Assembly: GCA_963705835.1 (NCBI GenBank)
Contig: CAVPLC010000080.1
Coordinates: forward strand, 62,001 to 126,000
Origin: Palsa-504 sp963705835
Lineage (GTDB): Bacteria > Actinomycetota > Actinomycetes > Streptosporangiales > Streptosporangiaceae
Length of the DNA stretch: 64,000 nucleotides
Reading direction: 5' to 3'
Made by a program: the position numbers and the translations under genes. The notes beneath the pieces were generated by a model that saw only the letters and a program-made list of their open reading frames with translations, searched no databases and was not told where the DNA came from. This document shows, piece after piece, positions 50,402 through 59,466 of this stretch; the first letter of the stretch is position 1, and each line of letters opens with the position of its first letter.

Positions 50402-51142
50402 CTAGGACAGGTAGCGGCCGAACCAGGTGAAGATGCGCTGCCAGCCGTCCACGGCGGCTTCGGGGCGGTAGGCGGTGCGGTTGACCGAGAAGAAGGCGTG
50501 GCCGGCGCCTTCGTAGGACTTGAACTCGTAGGTCTTGCCCTGGGCCTTGAGCTCCTGCTCGAGCTCGGCGACCTGCTCGGGCGAGGGGTACTTGTCGTCC
50601 GCGCCGAACAGGCCGAGCAGCGGGCAGGACAGGTCCTTGATGAGGTGCTTGATCGGGCCGACCTTCAGCGGCATGCCCTCGGGCGGGGTGCCGACCACGA
50701 ACGCGCCGTAGCAGTCGACGGCCGCGTCGAGCGGCATGCTGCACGCGGCGAGGACGGACTGCCGGCCGCCGGAGCAGTACCCGATCACGCCGACCTTGCC
50801 GTTGGCGGAGCTGAGCCCGCGCAGGTGGGCCGCGGCGCCGGCCACGTCGCCGATCAGGCGGGCGTCGGGCACGCCGCCCTTGGCGCGGGCCGTGGCCGCG
50901 GCGTCGTCCGGGCTGGCGCCGGGCGCGTCGCGGTGGTAGAGGTTCGGCATCAGCGCGTTGTAGCCGTGCACGGCGAAGGTGCGGGCGATCTCCATGGTCG
51001 GCTCGTCGTAGCCGGGCATGTGGTGGATCACCACCACGCCGCCGAGCGGTCCCTGGCGCATCGGCCGGGCCAGGTAAGCCTCGATCTCCTCGCCCCCGTC
51101 ACCGCGGATGGTGACGGTCTCGGCCAGCATCGCGTCGTACAT
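50402..51142 (-). CDS. Dienelactone hydrolase family protein
   Basis: A 246-residue alpha/beta hydrolase with the family's Cys nucleophile, Cys123 in VIGYCSGGR, an Asp in GADDKYPSP and His in GAGHAFFS; the HHMPGYDEP oxyanion loop is also present. Such enzymes open lactones in aromatic breakdown or cleave other small esters. No aromatic-degradation genes lie nearby, so the substrate is open. Start ATG 51142. Confidence 0.93.
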   Translation of the reverse strand: MYDAMLAETVTIRGDGGEEIEAYLARPMRQGPLGGVVVIHHMPGYDEPTMEIARTFAVHGYNALMPNLYHRDAPGASPDDAAATARAKGGVPDARLIGDVAGAAAHLRGLSSANGKVGVIGYCSGGRQSVLAACSMPLDAAVDCYGAFVVGTPPEGMPLKVGPIKHLIKDLSCPLLGLFGADDKYPSPEQVAELEQELKAQGKTYEFKSYEGAGHAFFSVNRTAYRPEAAVDGWQRIFTWFGRYLS

Positions 51143-51197
51143 CAGGCTCCTCGCGTCAAACGTCGTGTCCTTAGCGGCGCTAAGATCCTACGCTCGG

Positions 51198-51641
51198 TCA
51201 GGTGGGCAGGCAGACCAGGGTGAGGAAGAAGTTGTCGATCTGCCGGATGGCCTCGATGAAGTGCTCGAAGTCGACCGGCTTGCTGACGAACGCGTTGGCG
51301 TGCAGGGAGTAGCTGCGGACGATGTCCTCCTCGGCCCGCGAGGTGGTCAGCATGACCACCGGGATGACGAGCAGGTCCGGGTCCTGCTTCAGCTCGGCGA
51401 GCACCTCCAGGCCGCTGCGCCGGGGCAGGTTGACGTCGAGCAGGATCAGCCCGGGGCGCGGGGCGTCGGCGAACGGGCCGGTACGGCGCAGGAACTGCAG
51501 GGCCTGCTCGCCGTCGGAGACCACGTGCAGCCGGTTCTGGATCTTGTAGTACTCGAAGGCCTCCCTGGTCATGAGGACGTCCCCGTCGTCGTCCTCGACC
51601 ATCAGCACGTCGATCACGTTGGGATTAACGTATTCAGCCAT
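51198..51641 (-). CDS. Single-domain response regulator (Rcp1-like)
   Basis: A 147-residue stand-alone receiver: VEDDDGD acidic pocket, Asp69 (LILLDVNLPRRSG), Thr in MLTTSRAEED and Lys in VSKPVDFEHF. The form is like Rcp1 partners of phytochrome-type kinases. It overlaps the histidine kinase gene by eight bases and is the last of three overlapping signalling genes. No output domain, so it probably passes phosphate to, or competes with, another component. Confidence 0.92.
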   Translation of the reverse strand: MAEYVNPNVIDVLMVEDDDGDVLMTREAFEYYKIQNRLHVVSDGEQALQFLRRTGPFADAPRPGLILLDVNLPRRSGLEVLAELKQDPDLLVIPVVMLTTSRAEEDIVRSYSLHANAFVSKPVDFEHFIEAIRQIDNFFLTLVCLPT

Positions 51642-52806
51642 CGGCGTCCTCGTCCTCGGGATTGTCGGTGTCGGGGTCGGTGTCCGGGGTCAGGGTCTCC
51701 TGCGGCATCGGCAGCGTGAACAGGAACCGGGCGCCGTCGGTGTAGGTCGTGTCCAGCCAGATCCGGCCGCCGAAATACTCGATGATCTTCCTGGTCATGG
51801 ACAGCCCGATGCCGGTGCCCGGGAAGGCGGTCCGCTCCTGCAGGCGCTGGAAGATGACGAAGATGCGCTCGGCGTACTCCGGGTCGATCCCCAGGCCGTG
51901 GTCGGAGAACGAGAACAGCCAGAACGGCTCGTCGCGGCGGACCGTGATCACGATGCGCGGGGGCTTTTCGCCGCTGAACTTCAGCGAGTTGCTGAGCAGG
52001 TTCTGGAACACGGCGATGAGCAGCGGCAGTTCGCCCAGCACCAGCGGCAGGTGGCCGGTCTCCACGGTGGCGCCGGTCTCCTCGATCAGGTCCGCCAGGT
52101 TGGCCCGGGCCTGGGCGAGCGCGCCGTCGCTGGACACCAGGACCGGCTCACGCGCCGACCGGCCGACCCTGCTGTAGGAGAGCAGGTCGTTGATCAGGGC
52201 CTGCATCCGCTTGGCGCCGTCCACCGCGAACTCGATGTACTGGTCGGCCCGGGCGTCCAACTGGCCGGCGTAGCGGCGCTGCAGCAGCTGGGAGAAGCTC
52301 GCCACCTTCCGCAGCGGCTCCTGCAGGTCGTGCGAGGCGATGTAGGCGAACTGCTCGAGCTCGGAGTTGGACCGCTGGAGTTCGGTGGCGTGCTCCTGCA
52401 GGACCGTGTTCATGCTCTGGGTCGCGGATAGCTCCTGCAGGATCCGCTCCCGCATGGTGTTCACGTCGGCGGCCAGGTTGGCCACTTCCCGCGAACCGCG
52501 CACGGCGACTTCGTGCTCGAAGTCGCCGTCGGCCACCCGGCGGACCTGGCCGGCCAGATTGTGCAGCGGCCCGAGCGCGGTGGCCTGCAGGCCCAGGCCG
52601 AGGATCACGACCGTGAGCAGCAGGCCGATCGCGAGCGCGATGAAGGCAGTGTCCAGCGCGGTTCTGGTGTCATGGGCGCTGACCAGGGCAATCTCGCCGA
52701 TCACGACGACTGCGACCGAGAACAGCAGCAGGGCCAGGACCGCGACGCCCACGATCCGGCTGAGCGGCCAGCGGCGGGCCGCGCGGGCCCGGCGTGCCTC
52801 GCTCAT
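51634..52806 (-). CDS. Membrane sensor histidine kinase with HAMP domain
   Basis: A 390-residue kinase: two membrane helices (about residues 18-42 and 52-76) with a very short external loop, HAMP (about 77-130), a HisKA domain with His159 (YIASHDLQEPLRKV, as in phytochrome-like kinases) and an HATPase domain (NLLSNSLKF, DHGLGIDPEYAERIF, GTGIGLSMTRKI). It overlaps the upstream phosphatase gene (ATGA) and the downstream receiver gene. The signal is likely membrane-related or intracellular given the small loop. Confidence 0.93.
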   Translation of the reverse strand: MSEARRARAARRWPLSRIVGVAVLALLLFSVAVVVIGEIALVSAHDTRTALDTAFIALAIGLLLTVVILGLGLQATALGPLHNLAGQVRRVADGDFEHEVAVRGSREVANLAADVNTMRERILQELSATQSMNTVLQEHATELQRSNSELEQFAYIASHDLQEPLRKVASFSQLLQRRYAGQLDARADQYIEFAVDGAKRMQALINDLLSYSRVGRSAREPVLVSSDGALAQARANLADLIEETGATVETGHLPLVLGELPLLIAVFQNLLSNSLKFSGEKPPRIVITVRRDEPFWLFSFSDHGLGIDPEYAERIFVIFQRLQERTAFPGTGIGLSMTRKIIEYFGGRIWLDTTYTDGARFLFTLPMPQETLTPDTDPDTDNPEDEDADG

Positions 52807-54041
52807 CGCTTGCCGGGGGGCGAATAGCCGAGCGCGAGGACGGCCAGGTCGTCGTCAAGGTCGCGGCCGTTGAGCTCGCGCACCTGCCCGATGACCTGGT
52901 CCAGCAGCCGGAGGTCGGCGGGCGCGGCGCCCGCCGGATCGCCGTTCACGTTGCCGGCCGGCGACCGGAGGGCGTCGCGGATCAGGTCCATCAGGCCCTC
53001 GCTGCCCAGGCGCTCGGACCCCTTCCCGATCCGGCCCTCGATCAGCCCGTCGGTGTACAGCAGCACCGACCAGGCGCCGTCGAGCCGTACCTGCGTACCC
53101 GGCCAGTCCCTGGCCTTGCCCAGCCCCAGTGGCGGCGACGTCGGCGTCTGCAGCTCCCGCACGCCGCCCCGGGTCACCAGCAGCGGCGGCAGGTGCCCGG
53201 CCATGCGCACCCACCCGGTGCGGCGGTTGGGCGCCACCGACACCATGCACAACGTGGCGAACATCGTGTCGTCCTGCCGCTCGTGCTCGAGCAGCTCGTT
53301 GAGCGTGGCCAGGATCTCGTCGGCGGGCCGGCCGGCCAGCACCAGCGTGCGCCAGGCCACCCGCAGGCAGACGCCGAGCGCGGCCTCGGCCGGGCCGCGC
53401 CCGCAGACGTCGCCGATGAGGGCGTGCACCCAGCTGTCCGCCGCCTCGACCACGTCGTAGAAGTCCCCGCCGAGCAGGTGCTGCTGGCCGCCTGCCAGGC
53501 AGCGGGCCGACACCCGCAGCCGCGGATCGGCCAGCAGGGGCGAGGGCAGCAGGCCGCGCTCGAGCCTGGCGTTCTCCTGGGCCAGGACCTGCGCGATGCG
53601 CAGCTCGCGCTGGGCCTCGGTGGCGCGGCGCCGCTCGACCGCGTAGCGGATCACGCGGTGCAGCATGAGCCCGGCGACCTCGCCCTTGACCAGGTAATCC
53701 TGGGCGCCCGCCCGCACCGCCTGCTCACCCAGGTGCTCGCTCGCGTCCCCGGTCAGCACGACGATGGCCGCCTCCGGCTCGATGCTCAGCAGCTGCCGCA
53801 GTCCCTGCAGCCCCTGGGAGTCCGGCAGGCCCAGGTCGAGCAGCACGCACGCGACATCGGACACCAGGGTCTTGGCCTGGCCGAGGGACCGGGCCCGCTG
53901 CACCACGACCGGGGCGTCCACGTCGGCCAGCAGCTCCTCGACGAGCAGGGCGTCGCCGTCGTCGTCCTCGACCAGCAGGACGGGCACCTGGTCGTGGCCG
54001 GACACCGCGGCCGTGCTGTCGAGCTCAGCGTTACTTGTCAT
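52803..54041 (-). CDS. Receiver-SpoIIE (PP2C) phosphatase
   Basis: About 412 residues: an N-terminal receiver (VEDDDGDA, Asp69 in VLLDLGLPDSQ, Lys in YLVKGEVA), a short coiled linker (ERRRATEAQRELRIAQVLAQENARLERGLLP) and a PP2C/SpoIIE domain (GGDFYDVVEAADSWVHALIGDVCGRGPAEAA, LLYTDGLIEGR, DDDLAVLALG). It resembles RsbU/RssB-type regulators that dephosphorylate anti-anti-sigma factors. Phosphorylation by the overlapping kinase would be expected to switch it on. Start ATG 54041 (GTG 54047 is an alternative). Confidence 0.93.
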   Translation of the reverse strand: MTSNAELDSTAAVSGHDQVPVLLVEDDDGDALLVEELLADVDAPVVVQRARSLGQAKTLVSDVACVLLDLGLPDSQGLQGLRQLLSIEPEAAIVVLTGDASEHLGEQAVRAGAQDYLVKGEVAGLMLHRVIRYAVERRRATEAQRELRIAQVLAQENARLERGLLPSPLLADPRLRVSARCLAGGQQHLLGGDFYDVVEAADSWVHALIGDVCGRGPAEAALGVCLRVAWRTLVLAGRPADEILATLNELLEHERQDDTMFATLCMVSVAPNRRTGWVRMAGHLPPLLVTRGGVRELQTPTSPPLGLGKARDWPGTQVRLDGAWSVLLYTDGLIEGRIGKGSERLGSEGLMDLIRDALRSPAGNVNGDPAGAAPADLRLLDQVIGQVRELNGRDLDDDLAVLALGYSPPGKR

Positions 54042-54215
54042 CGGCACCTACATCGGAGTCGCTGGCGTACGGGCATCGGATACCCAATATTCGCGGACAT
54101 AACAGCATGCCCCGTCCGTTCCTGAGCGAGGGATGCCTGACCATGGCCTCGTTGCGGAATGTACCCATTTGCTACGTGAACAGCAACGACTTGGTGAAGA
54201 GTTCGAAGGCCCCGT

Positions 54216-55893
54216 TCAGACGGCCTGCGGGAAGCTGAACACGCGGTCCGGGTCGTAGGCCGCCTTGACCTGGGTGAGCCTGGCGTAGTTGGCGCCGTAG
54301 TAGGCCTGCTGCCAGTTGGCCAGGTCCGGATCGACGTAGTTCTGGTAGGCCTGGCCGCTCGCGTACGGGCGCATGGACTGCCAGAACGACCGCTGCCAGG
54401 CGTGCTGGCGGGCCACCCCGGCGGCGCCCGAGCCGACCGCCCAGGTGGTGGTGTACTGGGCCTGGAACAGCGCGTCGCGGTGCACGTAGGCGGTCGCGCC
54501 CGGCGCGACCCGGTTGACCGCGCCGCCCATCGCGTCGAACGCGATTCCCCCGGCCCCGCCCGGCGCGCCGCTGACCTGCTGCAGGCTCTCCACGCCCGAC
54601 AGCAGGACGCCGATGCCGTGGCTGCTCAGCGGCTTGGTGAAGAAGTCGGACTTGGCGTACTCCGAGGACCGGGCGAACTGGCCGCTGGGGTTCTGGGTCG
54701 GCAGGTGGCACTGGTCCACGGACAGGCTCGCGCAGCCCGCCTCGACCAGCATGGCGTGCAGCCAGGTGGTGCTCTCCAGGAACGGCGAGGACGGGTCGGA
54801 GCCGACGGCGGCGTAGAGCCTTTGCAGCTGGGCGTAGGCGGCGCCGACGCTGCCGATATAGGTGCCGCCGACCTGGATGCTCGGGACGGACCCGCCGGGC
54901 GCCGCCGCCAGGTGCAGGTTGGACCACAGCTCGTCCGGGGCGTGCGGCGCCCAGGACTGCCAGGCCGAGATCACCCGGGCCGCCTGCGACCACGGCCAGG
55001 ACAGGAAGAACAGGATGATCTCGCCCGTCGGATGGGTGGTGAAGGTGAACGAGGTGACCACGCCGAAGTTGCCGCCGCCGCCGCCGCGGCAGGCCCAGAA
55101 CAGGTCCGAGTTGGTGCTGGCGTTGCACGTCCTGATCTGGCCGTCGGCCGTGACGATCTGCAGCGACTGCACGTTGTCGCTGGTCAGGCCGTAGGCACGG
55201 GATACCACGCCGACGCCGCCGCCCAGGGTGAGCCCGGCGATGCCGACCGTGGGGCACGATCCGCCCGGCACCGCGCGGCCGTGCGCGGTCAGCCCGTTGT
55301 AGAAGTCGATGAGCCTGGTGCCCGCGCCGACGGTCGCGGTGCTGCCGCTGACGCTCACCCCCGACATCTTGGTCACGTCCACGATCAGGCCGCTGGTCGA
55401 GGACCAGCCGGCGTAGCTGTGCCCGCCGCACCGGGCGGCCACCGGGAGGCGGTACCTGCGCACGAAGGCCAGGCAGGTGGCCACGTCGTGGGGATTGCGG
55501 CAGTAGGCGACCCCGGCCGGGTGCAGCGAGTCAAAGCGCGGGTCGAACAGCTCCCTGGCCGTGGTGTAGCCGGCCTCGCCGGGCCGGACCAGGGACCCGG
55601 ACAGGTCCTTGGCCAGGGCGGCCCAGTCGGCGGACGAGGGCGGCCCGGAGGCGGTCGCGGTCCGGCCCGCGGCGGCGGAGCCTGCCGAGCCCGCGGTACC
55701 GCCCGCGGCGGTTCCCGCGGCCGCTGGTCCCGCCCGCGGCGCTGCTGGTGCTGGGGCTGCCGCTGCACGAGGAGAGCATCGAGGCGCCTCCCGCCGCCGT
55801 CGCGAACCGCAGGAACGTCCGCCGGCCCGGGGAGGCCTCCAGAGAGGGCAGGGCGTTCGGTCTTCCCGGCTCTGCGCTGTCGCTCGCGGCCAT
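54216..55893 (-). pseudogene. BBE-type FAD-linked oxidase with N-terminal frameshift
   Basis: A secreted FAD-binding oxidoreductase in two frames. The N-terminal frame (ATG 55893, GGGAGGG upstream) carries a Tat/lipoprotein signal (GRRTFLRFATAAGGASMLSSC). The main frame, from about residue 60, carries the PCMH FAD domain (VAARCGGHSYAGWSS, VGIAGLTLGGGVGVVSRAYG) and the BBE C-terminus (NYVDPDLANWQQAYYGANYARL). His in GGHS and Cys in GGSCPTVG suggest bicovalent FAD. An extra base in 55695-55745, a GC-rich Ser/Gly linker, separates the frames. Oxidises sugars, alkaloids or phenolics in family members; may be a sequencing error. Confidence 0.85.
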
Positions 55894-55980
55894 CGTGGTT
55901 GCCCTCCCGTTCGCCGTACCGGCTTTCCCAGTGTGAGCTTCACCAGTAAAGACGCCGCATCATCCCCGGCAGTTGGCCCC

Positions 55981-56051
55981 CGCGAGCCAAAGGGGCCCGG
56001 CGCCGACTGGACTCCCCCGCGAGCCAAAGGGCGCCCGGCGCCGACTGGACT
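55981..56051 (+). repeat. 33/34-nt direct repeat
   Basis: Copies at 55981-56013 and 56018-56051, each starting CGCGAGCCAAAGGG and ending GGCGCCGACTGGACT; they differ by one base. Followed by GAG/CGA-rich sequence and a GGCGCCT inverted repeat. No coding potential. Confidence 0.8.
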
Positions 56052-56190
56052 GAGGAGCGAGGAACGAGCGACGAGGGAAGGAGGCGCCTAAAGAGGCGCC
56101 CCGGAGGCGAGCGGGACTAGCAGAGTTCAGCCAGGGGCGAACCTGGGAACGCGGGTCGATATTCGCTTGCTTGCGGCAGGGTGCCGGAAA

Positions 56191-56223
56191 TATAGTTGAG
56201 TTACTCAACTGTTGAGGAACTCA
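56191..56223 (+). promoter_or_regulatory. marR promoter with GTTGAG operators
   Basis: -10-like TATAGT (56191-56196) with TTGCTT 18 bases upstream. Perfect inverted repeat GTTGAG-tta-CTCAAC (56195-56209) overlaps it, and a second, GTTGAG-gaa-CTCA, lies at 56211-56223. Typical MarR autoregulatory sites, 25 bases before the ATG. Confidence 0.7.
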
Positions 56224-56247
56224 GGCAACGGATGGAGGTGAGCGTAG

Positions 56248-56754
56248 ATGGATGAGCAGGTGGCCACGGCGATCGCGCTGGACACGGAACCGGTGCCGCA
56301 CGCGGAGCCGTTCGTCGCGGGGACTGGCCTTCCGGTCAGTGACGACGAACTGAACCAGCAGATCGCCGACACGTTCACCGAATTCGTCAATCAAGCCCAC
56401 GACCTCGGCCAGGGCATCGCGTCGCACTTCGGGCTGACCGGCAGTGACGCCAAGGCGCTGTTCCTGCTCGGAGCGCCGATGACGATGAAGGAACTGGGCG
56501 CCAAGATGGGCGTTGACCCCTCCTTCGTCACCTCGGTCGCGGACGCGCTTGAGAAGCACGGCCTGGCGCGCCGGGAACCCTCCCAGCGCGACCGGCGCAG
56601 CAAGAACCTCGTGCTCACCGAGGAAGGCCAGAAGCTCAGGGACCTGGTCTGCGGTGAGCTCATGGCCCGGGCCCCCTGGTGCCCGCTGGACACCAGCGAG
56701 CGCCGGTGCCTGCTCGGGCTGCTGCGGAAGATGATCAGGCTAGGTGGGAGGTGA
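56248..56754 (+). CDS. MarR-family transcriptional regulator
   Basis: A 168-residue MarR protein: winged helix (LGAPMTMKELGAKMGVDPSFVTSVADALEKHGLARREPS, DRRSKNLVLTEEGQ) between dimerisation helices. Start ATG 56248 follows GGAGGTGA. Palindromic operators cover its promoter. The downstream MFS pump is the probable target, an arrangement common for drug-responsive MarR repressors. Confidence 0.93.
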   Translation: MDEQVATAIALDTEPVPHAEPFVAGTGLPVSDDELNQQIADTFTEFVNQAHDLGQGIASHFGLTGSDAKALFLLGAPMTMKELGAKMGVDPSFVTSVADALEKHGLARREPSQRDRRSKNLVLTEEGQKLRDLVCGELMARAPWCPLDTSERRCLLGLLRKMIRLGGR

Positions 56755-56786
56755 TGGTGTCACAACCGCGGCGGCTACCTCGTCAC

Positions 56787-56903
56787 ATGACCGATGACAA
56801 CGCAGCCGCACGGCCGTCTTACGGGATGGCGGCCACACGGGAGGACTTACAGACGTTACGGGGGCTGAAACCACGGTCCGTTCGGCCAAAAAAGGGTCTT
56901 TAA
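56787..56903 (+). CDS. Possible 38-residue peptide ending in CCGTTCGG site
   Basis: ORF MTDDNAAARPSYGMAATR...VRPKKGL, ending at TAA 56901-56903. The last codons (S-V-R-P-K-K) are the CCGTTCGG/A-tract site itself (56878-56893). Codon usage is plausible and it lies between marR and the pump, but no ribosome site is evident. Reading the same frame at the other CCGTTCGG sites gives V-R again simply because the DNA is shared, so coding is not proven. Confidence 0.3.
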   Translation: MTDDNAAARPSYGMAATREDLQTLRGLKPRSVRPKKGL

Positions 56904-56907
56904 AAAG
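56878..56907 (+). repeat. CCGTTCGG + A/T tract, copy 6
   Basis: CCGTTCGG (56878-56885) followed by CCAAAAAAGGGTCTTTAAAA, upstream of the MFS pump. Preceded by CTGAAACCACGGT, close to the sequences before copies 1 and 2. Confidence 0.55.
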
Positions 56908-56987
56908 CACGCAGGGCGCGTGGCCGCAGAACCTGTCCGGTCACGGCGATAGTTCAGCGCGCCCTCGAACCAAGGGAGAGATTCACT

Positions 56988-58618
56988 TTGTCCGCCACCC
57001 CACCAGACACCGGGGAGCAAGCCGCCTTGAACGGCGCGGCCACCCGGGAGGTCAGTATCGCGGCGGCGTCAAGCGCCGCCCGGAGCCCCGAAACCGGGGC
57101 CCCGCCACGGCGGCTGGGCCTGGCCCTCGCTGTCATCGCGACGGCACAGCTGATGGTCGTGCTCGACGCGACCATCGTCAACGTCGCCCTGCCGCACATC
57201 CAGACCGCACTACGGCTTCTCCGGCAGCAACCTGGAATGGGTCGTCAACGCGTACGCGCTGGCGTTCGGCGGGTTGCTGCTGCTCGGCGGCCGGTCCGGC
57301 GACCTACTGGGGCGCCGCCGGATCTTCATCGCCGGCATCCTGCTCTTCACGCTGGCCTCGCTGCTCGGCGGGTTCGCCACCGACCAGGCGTGGCTGCTCG
57401 GCGCGCGGGTCTTGCAGGGCGTCGGTGGCGCGTTCGCCGCGCCCACCGCTTTGTCGCTGATCGCCGTTAACTTCCCCGAGGGCCCGCCGCGTAACCGCGC
57501 GATGGGCGTCTACGCCGCGATGAGCATCGCCGGCGGCGCGGTCGGCCTGATCGCCGGCGGGCTGCTGGTCAGCCTCCTCAGCTGGCGCTGGGTGTTCTTC
57601 GTGAACGTGCCGATCGGCCTCGCGGTCGCGCTGCTCGCGCCGCGCGTGCTCGGCGAATCGGAACGGCGGCGCGGTAGGTTCGACCTGCCCGGCGCGATCA
57701 CCGGCTCCCTCGGCCTGGCCGCGCTGGTCTACGGGCTGTCCAGCGCCGCCACCAGTCCGAACGGCGTGTCGCACTGGGGCGACACCAAGGTGATCGTGTC
57801 GCTGGCGGCGGCCGTGGTGCTGCTGGTGACGTTCGGGTGGATCGAGGTGCGCAGCAGGTCCGCGCTGGTCCCGATCCGGGTGCTGCGCAGCCGGGACCGG
57901 ACCGGCTCCTACCTGGTCAGCCTGTGCATCGGCACCGGGCTGTTCGGCATGTTCTTCTTCCTCACGCTCTTCCTGCAGAACGTGTGGGGGTACAGCGCGC
58001 TGCGGACCGGCGTCGCGTACCTGCCGATGGTCGCCATGATCATGGTGGCGTCGGGGGTGGCCTCGCAGCTGGTGAGCCGCATCGGCGCCCGGCCGCTGAT
58101 GATCGCCGGGAGCCTGCTCAGCACCGGCGGGATGTTCTGGCTGTCCCGGATCACCGAGCACAGCCATTACGTGTCCGGCCTGCTCGGGCCCGATGATGGT
58201 GACCGCGATCGGCATGGGGCTGATCTTCGTGCCGCTCTCGCTGGTCTCGCTGACCAAGGTGGCCAACAACGACACGGGCGTGGCCTCCAGCCTGCTCAAC
58301 GTCGGCCAGCAGGTCGGCGGCGCGCTCGGGCTGGCGGTGCTCGGCACCGTGGCCTGGAGCGCGGTCGCGAACAGCCTGCGTTCGCAGGCGGCCGCCGCGG
58401 CCGCGGCGGCGAAGACGGCCACCGTGCACGTGTCCGCGGCCCAGGCGGCCGCGCTGCAGAAGGCGGCGACGAACCACGCCCTGGCGCACGGGTTCTCTCA
58501 GGGGTACATCGTCTCGGCCGGGATCATGCTGCTCGCGCTGATCATCACGTTGGTCACGATCCGGGTTACCCGGCAAGACCTGGCCGGGGTCAACCCGATG
58601 GCGGCACCGACCGACTGA
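56988..58618 (+). pseudogene. DHA2 MFS drug transporter, two frameshifts
   Basis: A 14-TM-type EmrB/QacA transporter split over three frames. TTG 56988 (AAGGGAGAG upstream) to about 57210 covers TM1 (ATAQLMVVLDATIVNVALPHIQ). The second frame runs from GRSGDLLGRRRIF to SGLLGP, and the third from MMVTAIGMGLIFVPLSLVSL to the end. Removing one base near 57211-57213 restores GFSGSNLEWVVNAYAL; removing one C from the CCC at 58189-58191 restores GLLGPMMVTAIG. Otherwise no lesion. It would export drugs by proton antiport under MarR control. The two single-base insertions may be sequencing errors. Confidence 0.88.
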
Positions 58619-58638
58619 CCGGGTTCCGGCATCGATCA

Positions 58639-58683
58639 GGCACGGGCCCCGCGGCATCACGTCGCGGGGCCCGTGCCGTTTTC
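58639..58683 (+). terminator. Rho-independent terminator after MFS gene
   Basis: 15-base perfect stem GGCACGGGCCCCGCG (58639-58653) / CGCGGGGCCCGTGCC (58663-58677) with a 9-base loop, followed by GTTTTCC. Ends the marR-MFS unit and precedes the next gene by about 15 bases. Confidence 0.88.
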
Positions 58684-58697
58684 CCTAGACTTGCCGG

Positions 58698-59456
58698 GTG
58701 CCAACTAACGGCCTGCCCCGGCGGACGGTCATCACCTCTATTCCGGCCGCGGTGGCGTCCGGGGCGGTGCTCGGGTCGGCGGGCTGCACCTCGCCGGCTC
58801 CGGCGCCTTCTCCTGCGCGGCGGTTCTTCACCAGTCACCAGGCCGCGGTGGTGACCGACGCCACGGCGCGGATCGCCCCGGGCCCCGGCGACGACCCGGC
58901 CGAGGCGGGTCACCCGGGGGCCCGCGAGGCCGGAGTGACCGGCTACATCGACGCCATGCTGGGTGCGCTGGGCGCGCTGGAGGGCAGCTCGGGCCCGGCT
59001 CCGGAGATCTTCGCGGGCGGGCCGTGGAGCAACCGGCACACGTCGGGGCCGGACCTGATGGCCTCCTTCGTCGCGCTCGATCCGGTCAGCCGGATCGCGT
59101 GGCGCCAGCGGCTGGCGAGCTGGCGGCAGCAGTACGCGCGCGGCGTCGCGACCCTGGACAGGCTGGCCGGCGGGGACTTCACCAAGGCGTCGGCCGCCGA
59201 TCAGGACAAGATCCTGGCCAGCTCGGCGGCGAGCAGCTTCGTGTCGCTGCTGTACGAGCACACGATCGAGGGCATGTACTCGGCCCCGGAGTACGGCGGC
59301 AACCGCGGCCAGGCGGGCTGGAAGGACCTCGGCTACCCGGGCGACAACCAGCCGCGCGGGTATACCGCCGACGAGGTGGAGCGGTCGGACGGGCGCGATC
59401 CGGTCGATGACACCGGGGTCGTGGCCGACGCGCTGAAGTTCCTCGGCGCGGTGTGA
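58698..59456 (+). CDS. Gluconate 2-dehydrogenase subunit 3-like protein, exported
   Basis: A 252-residue protein with a twin-arginine signal (PRRTVITS) ending near a lipobox-like GSAGC (Cys30). The mature part matches small subunits of membrane GMC dehydrogenases (FFTSHQAAVVTDATARIAP, FVSLLYEHTIEGMYSAPEYGGNRG, GWKDLGYPGDNQPRGY). Such subunits escort the flavoprotein through Tat export. The GMC oxidoreductase starts 10 bases downstream. GTG 58698 follows a terminator, so this begins a new operon. Confidence 0.9.
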   Translation: MPTNGLPRRTVITSIPAAVASGAVLGSAGCTSPAPAPSPARRFFTSHQAAVVTDATARIAPGPGDDPAEAGHPGAREAGVTGYIDAMLGALGALEGSSGPAPEIFAGGPWSNRHTSGPDLMASFVALDPVSRIAWRQRLASWRQQYARGVATLDRLAGGDFTKASAADQDKILASSAASSFVSLLYEHTIEGMYSAPEYGGNRGQAGWKDLGYPGDNQPRGYTADEVERSDGRDPVDDTGVVADALKFLGAV

Positions 59457-59466
59457 GGGCGTCGCG

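Larger units (their letters stand above)
55894..56247 (+). other. Divergent intergenic region rich in repeats
   Basis: About 354 bases between the oxidase and marR starts. It holds a 33-34 base direct repeat (55981-56051), an inverted repeat GGCGCCT-aaag-AGGCGCC (56083-56100), a GAGCGA/GACGAG-rich stretch and the marR operators (56191-56223). No gene seen. Confidence 0.6.
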
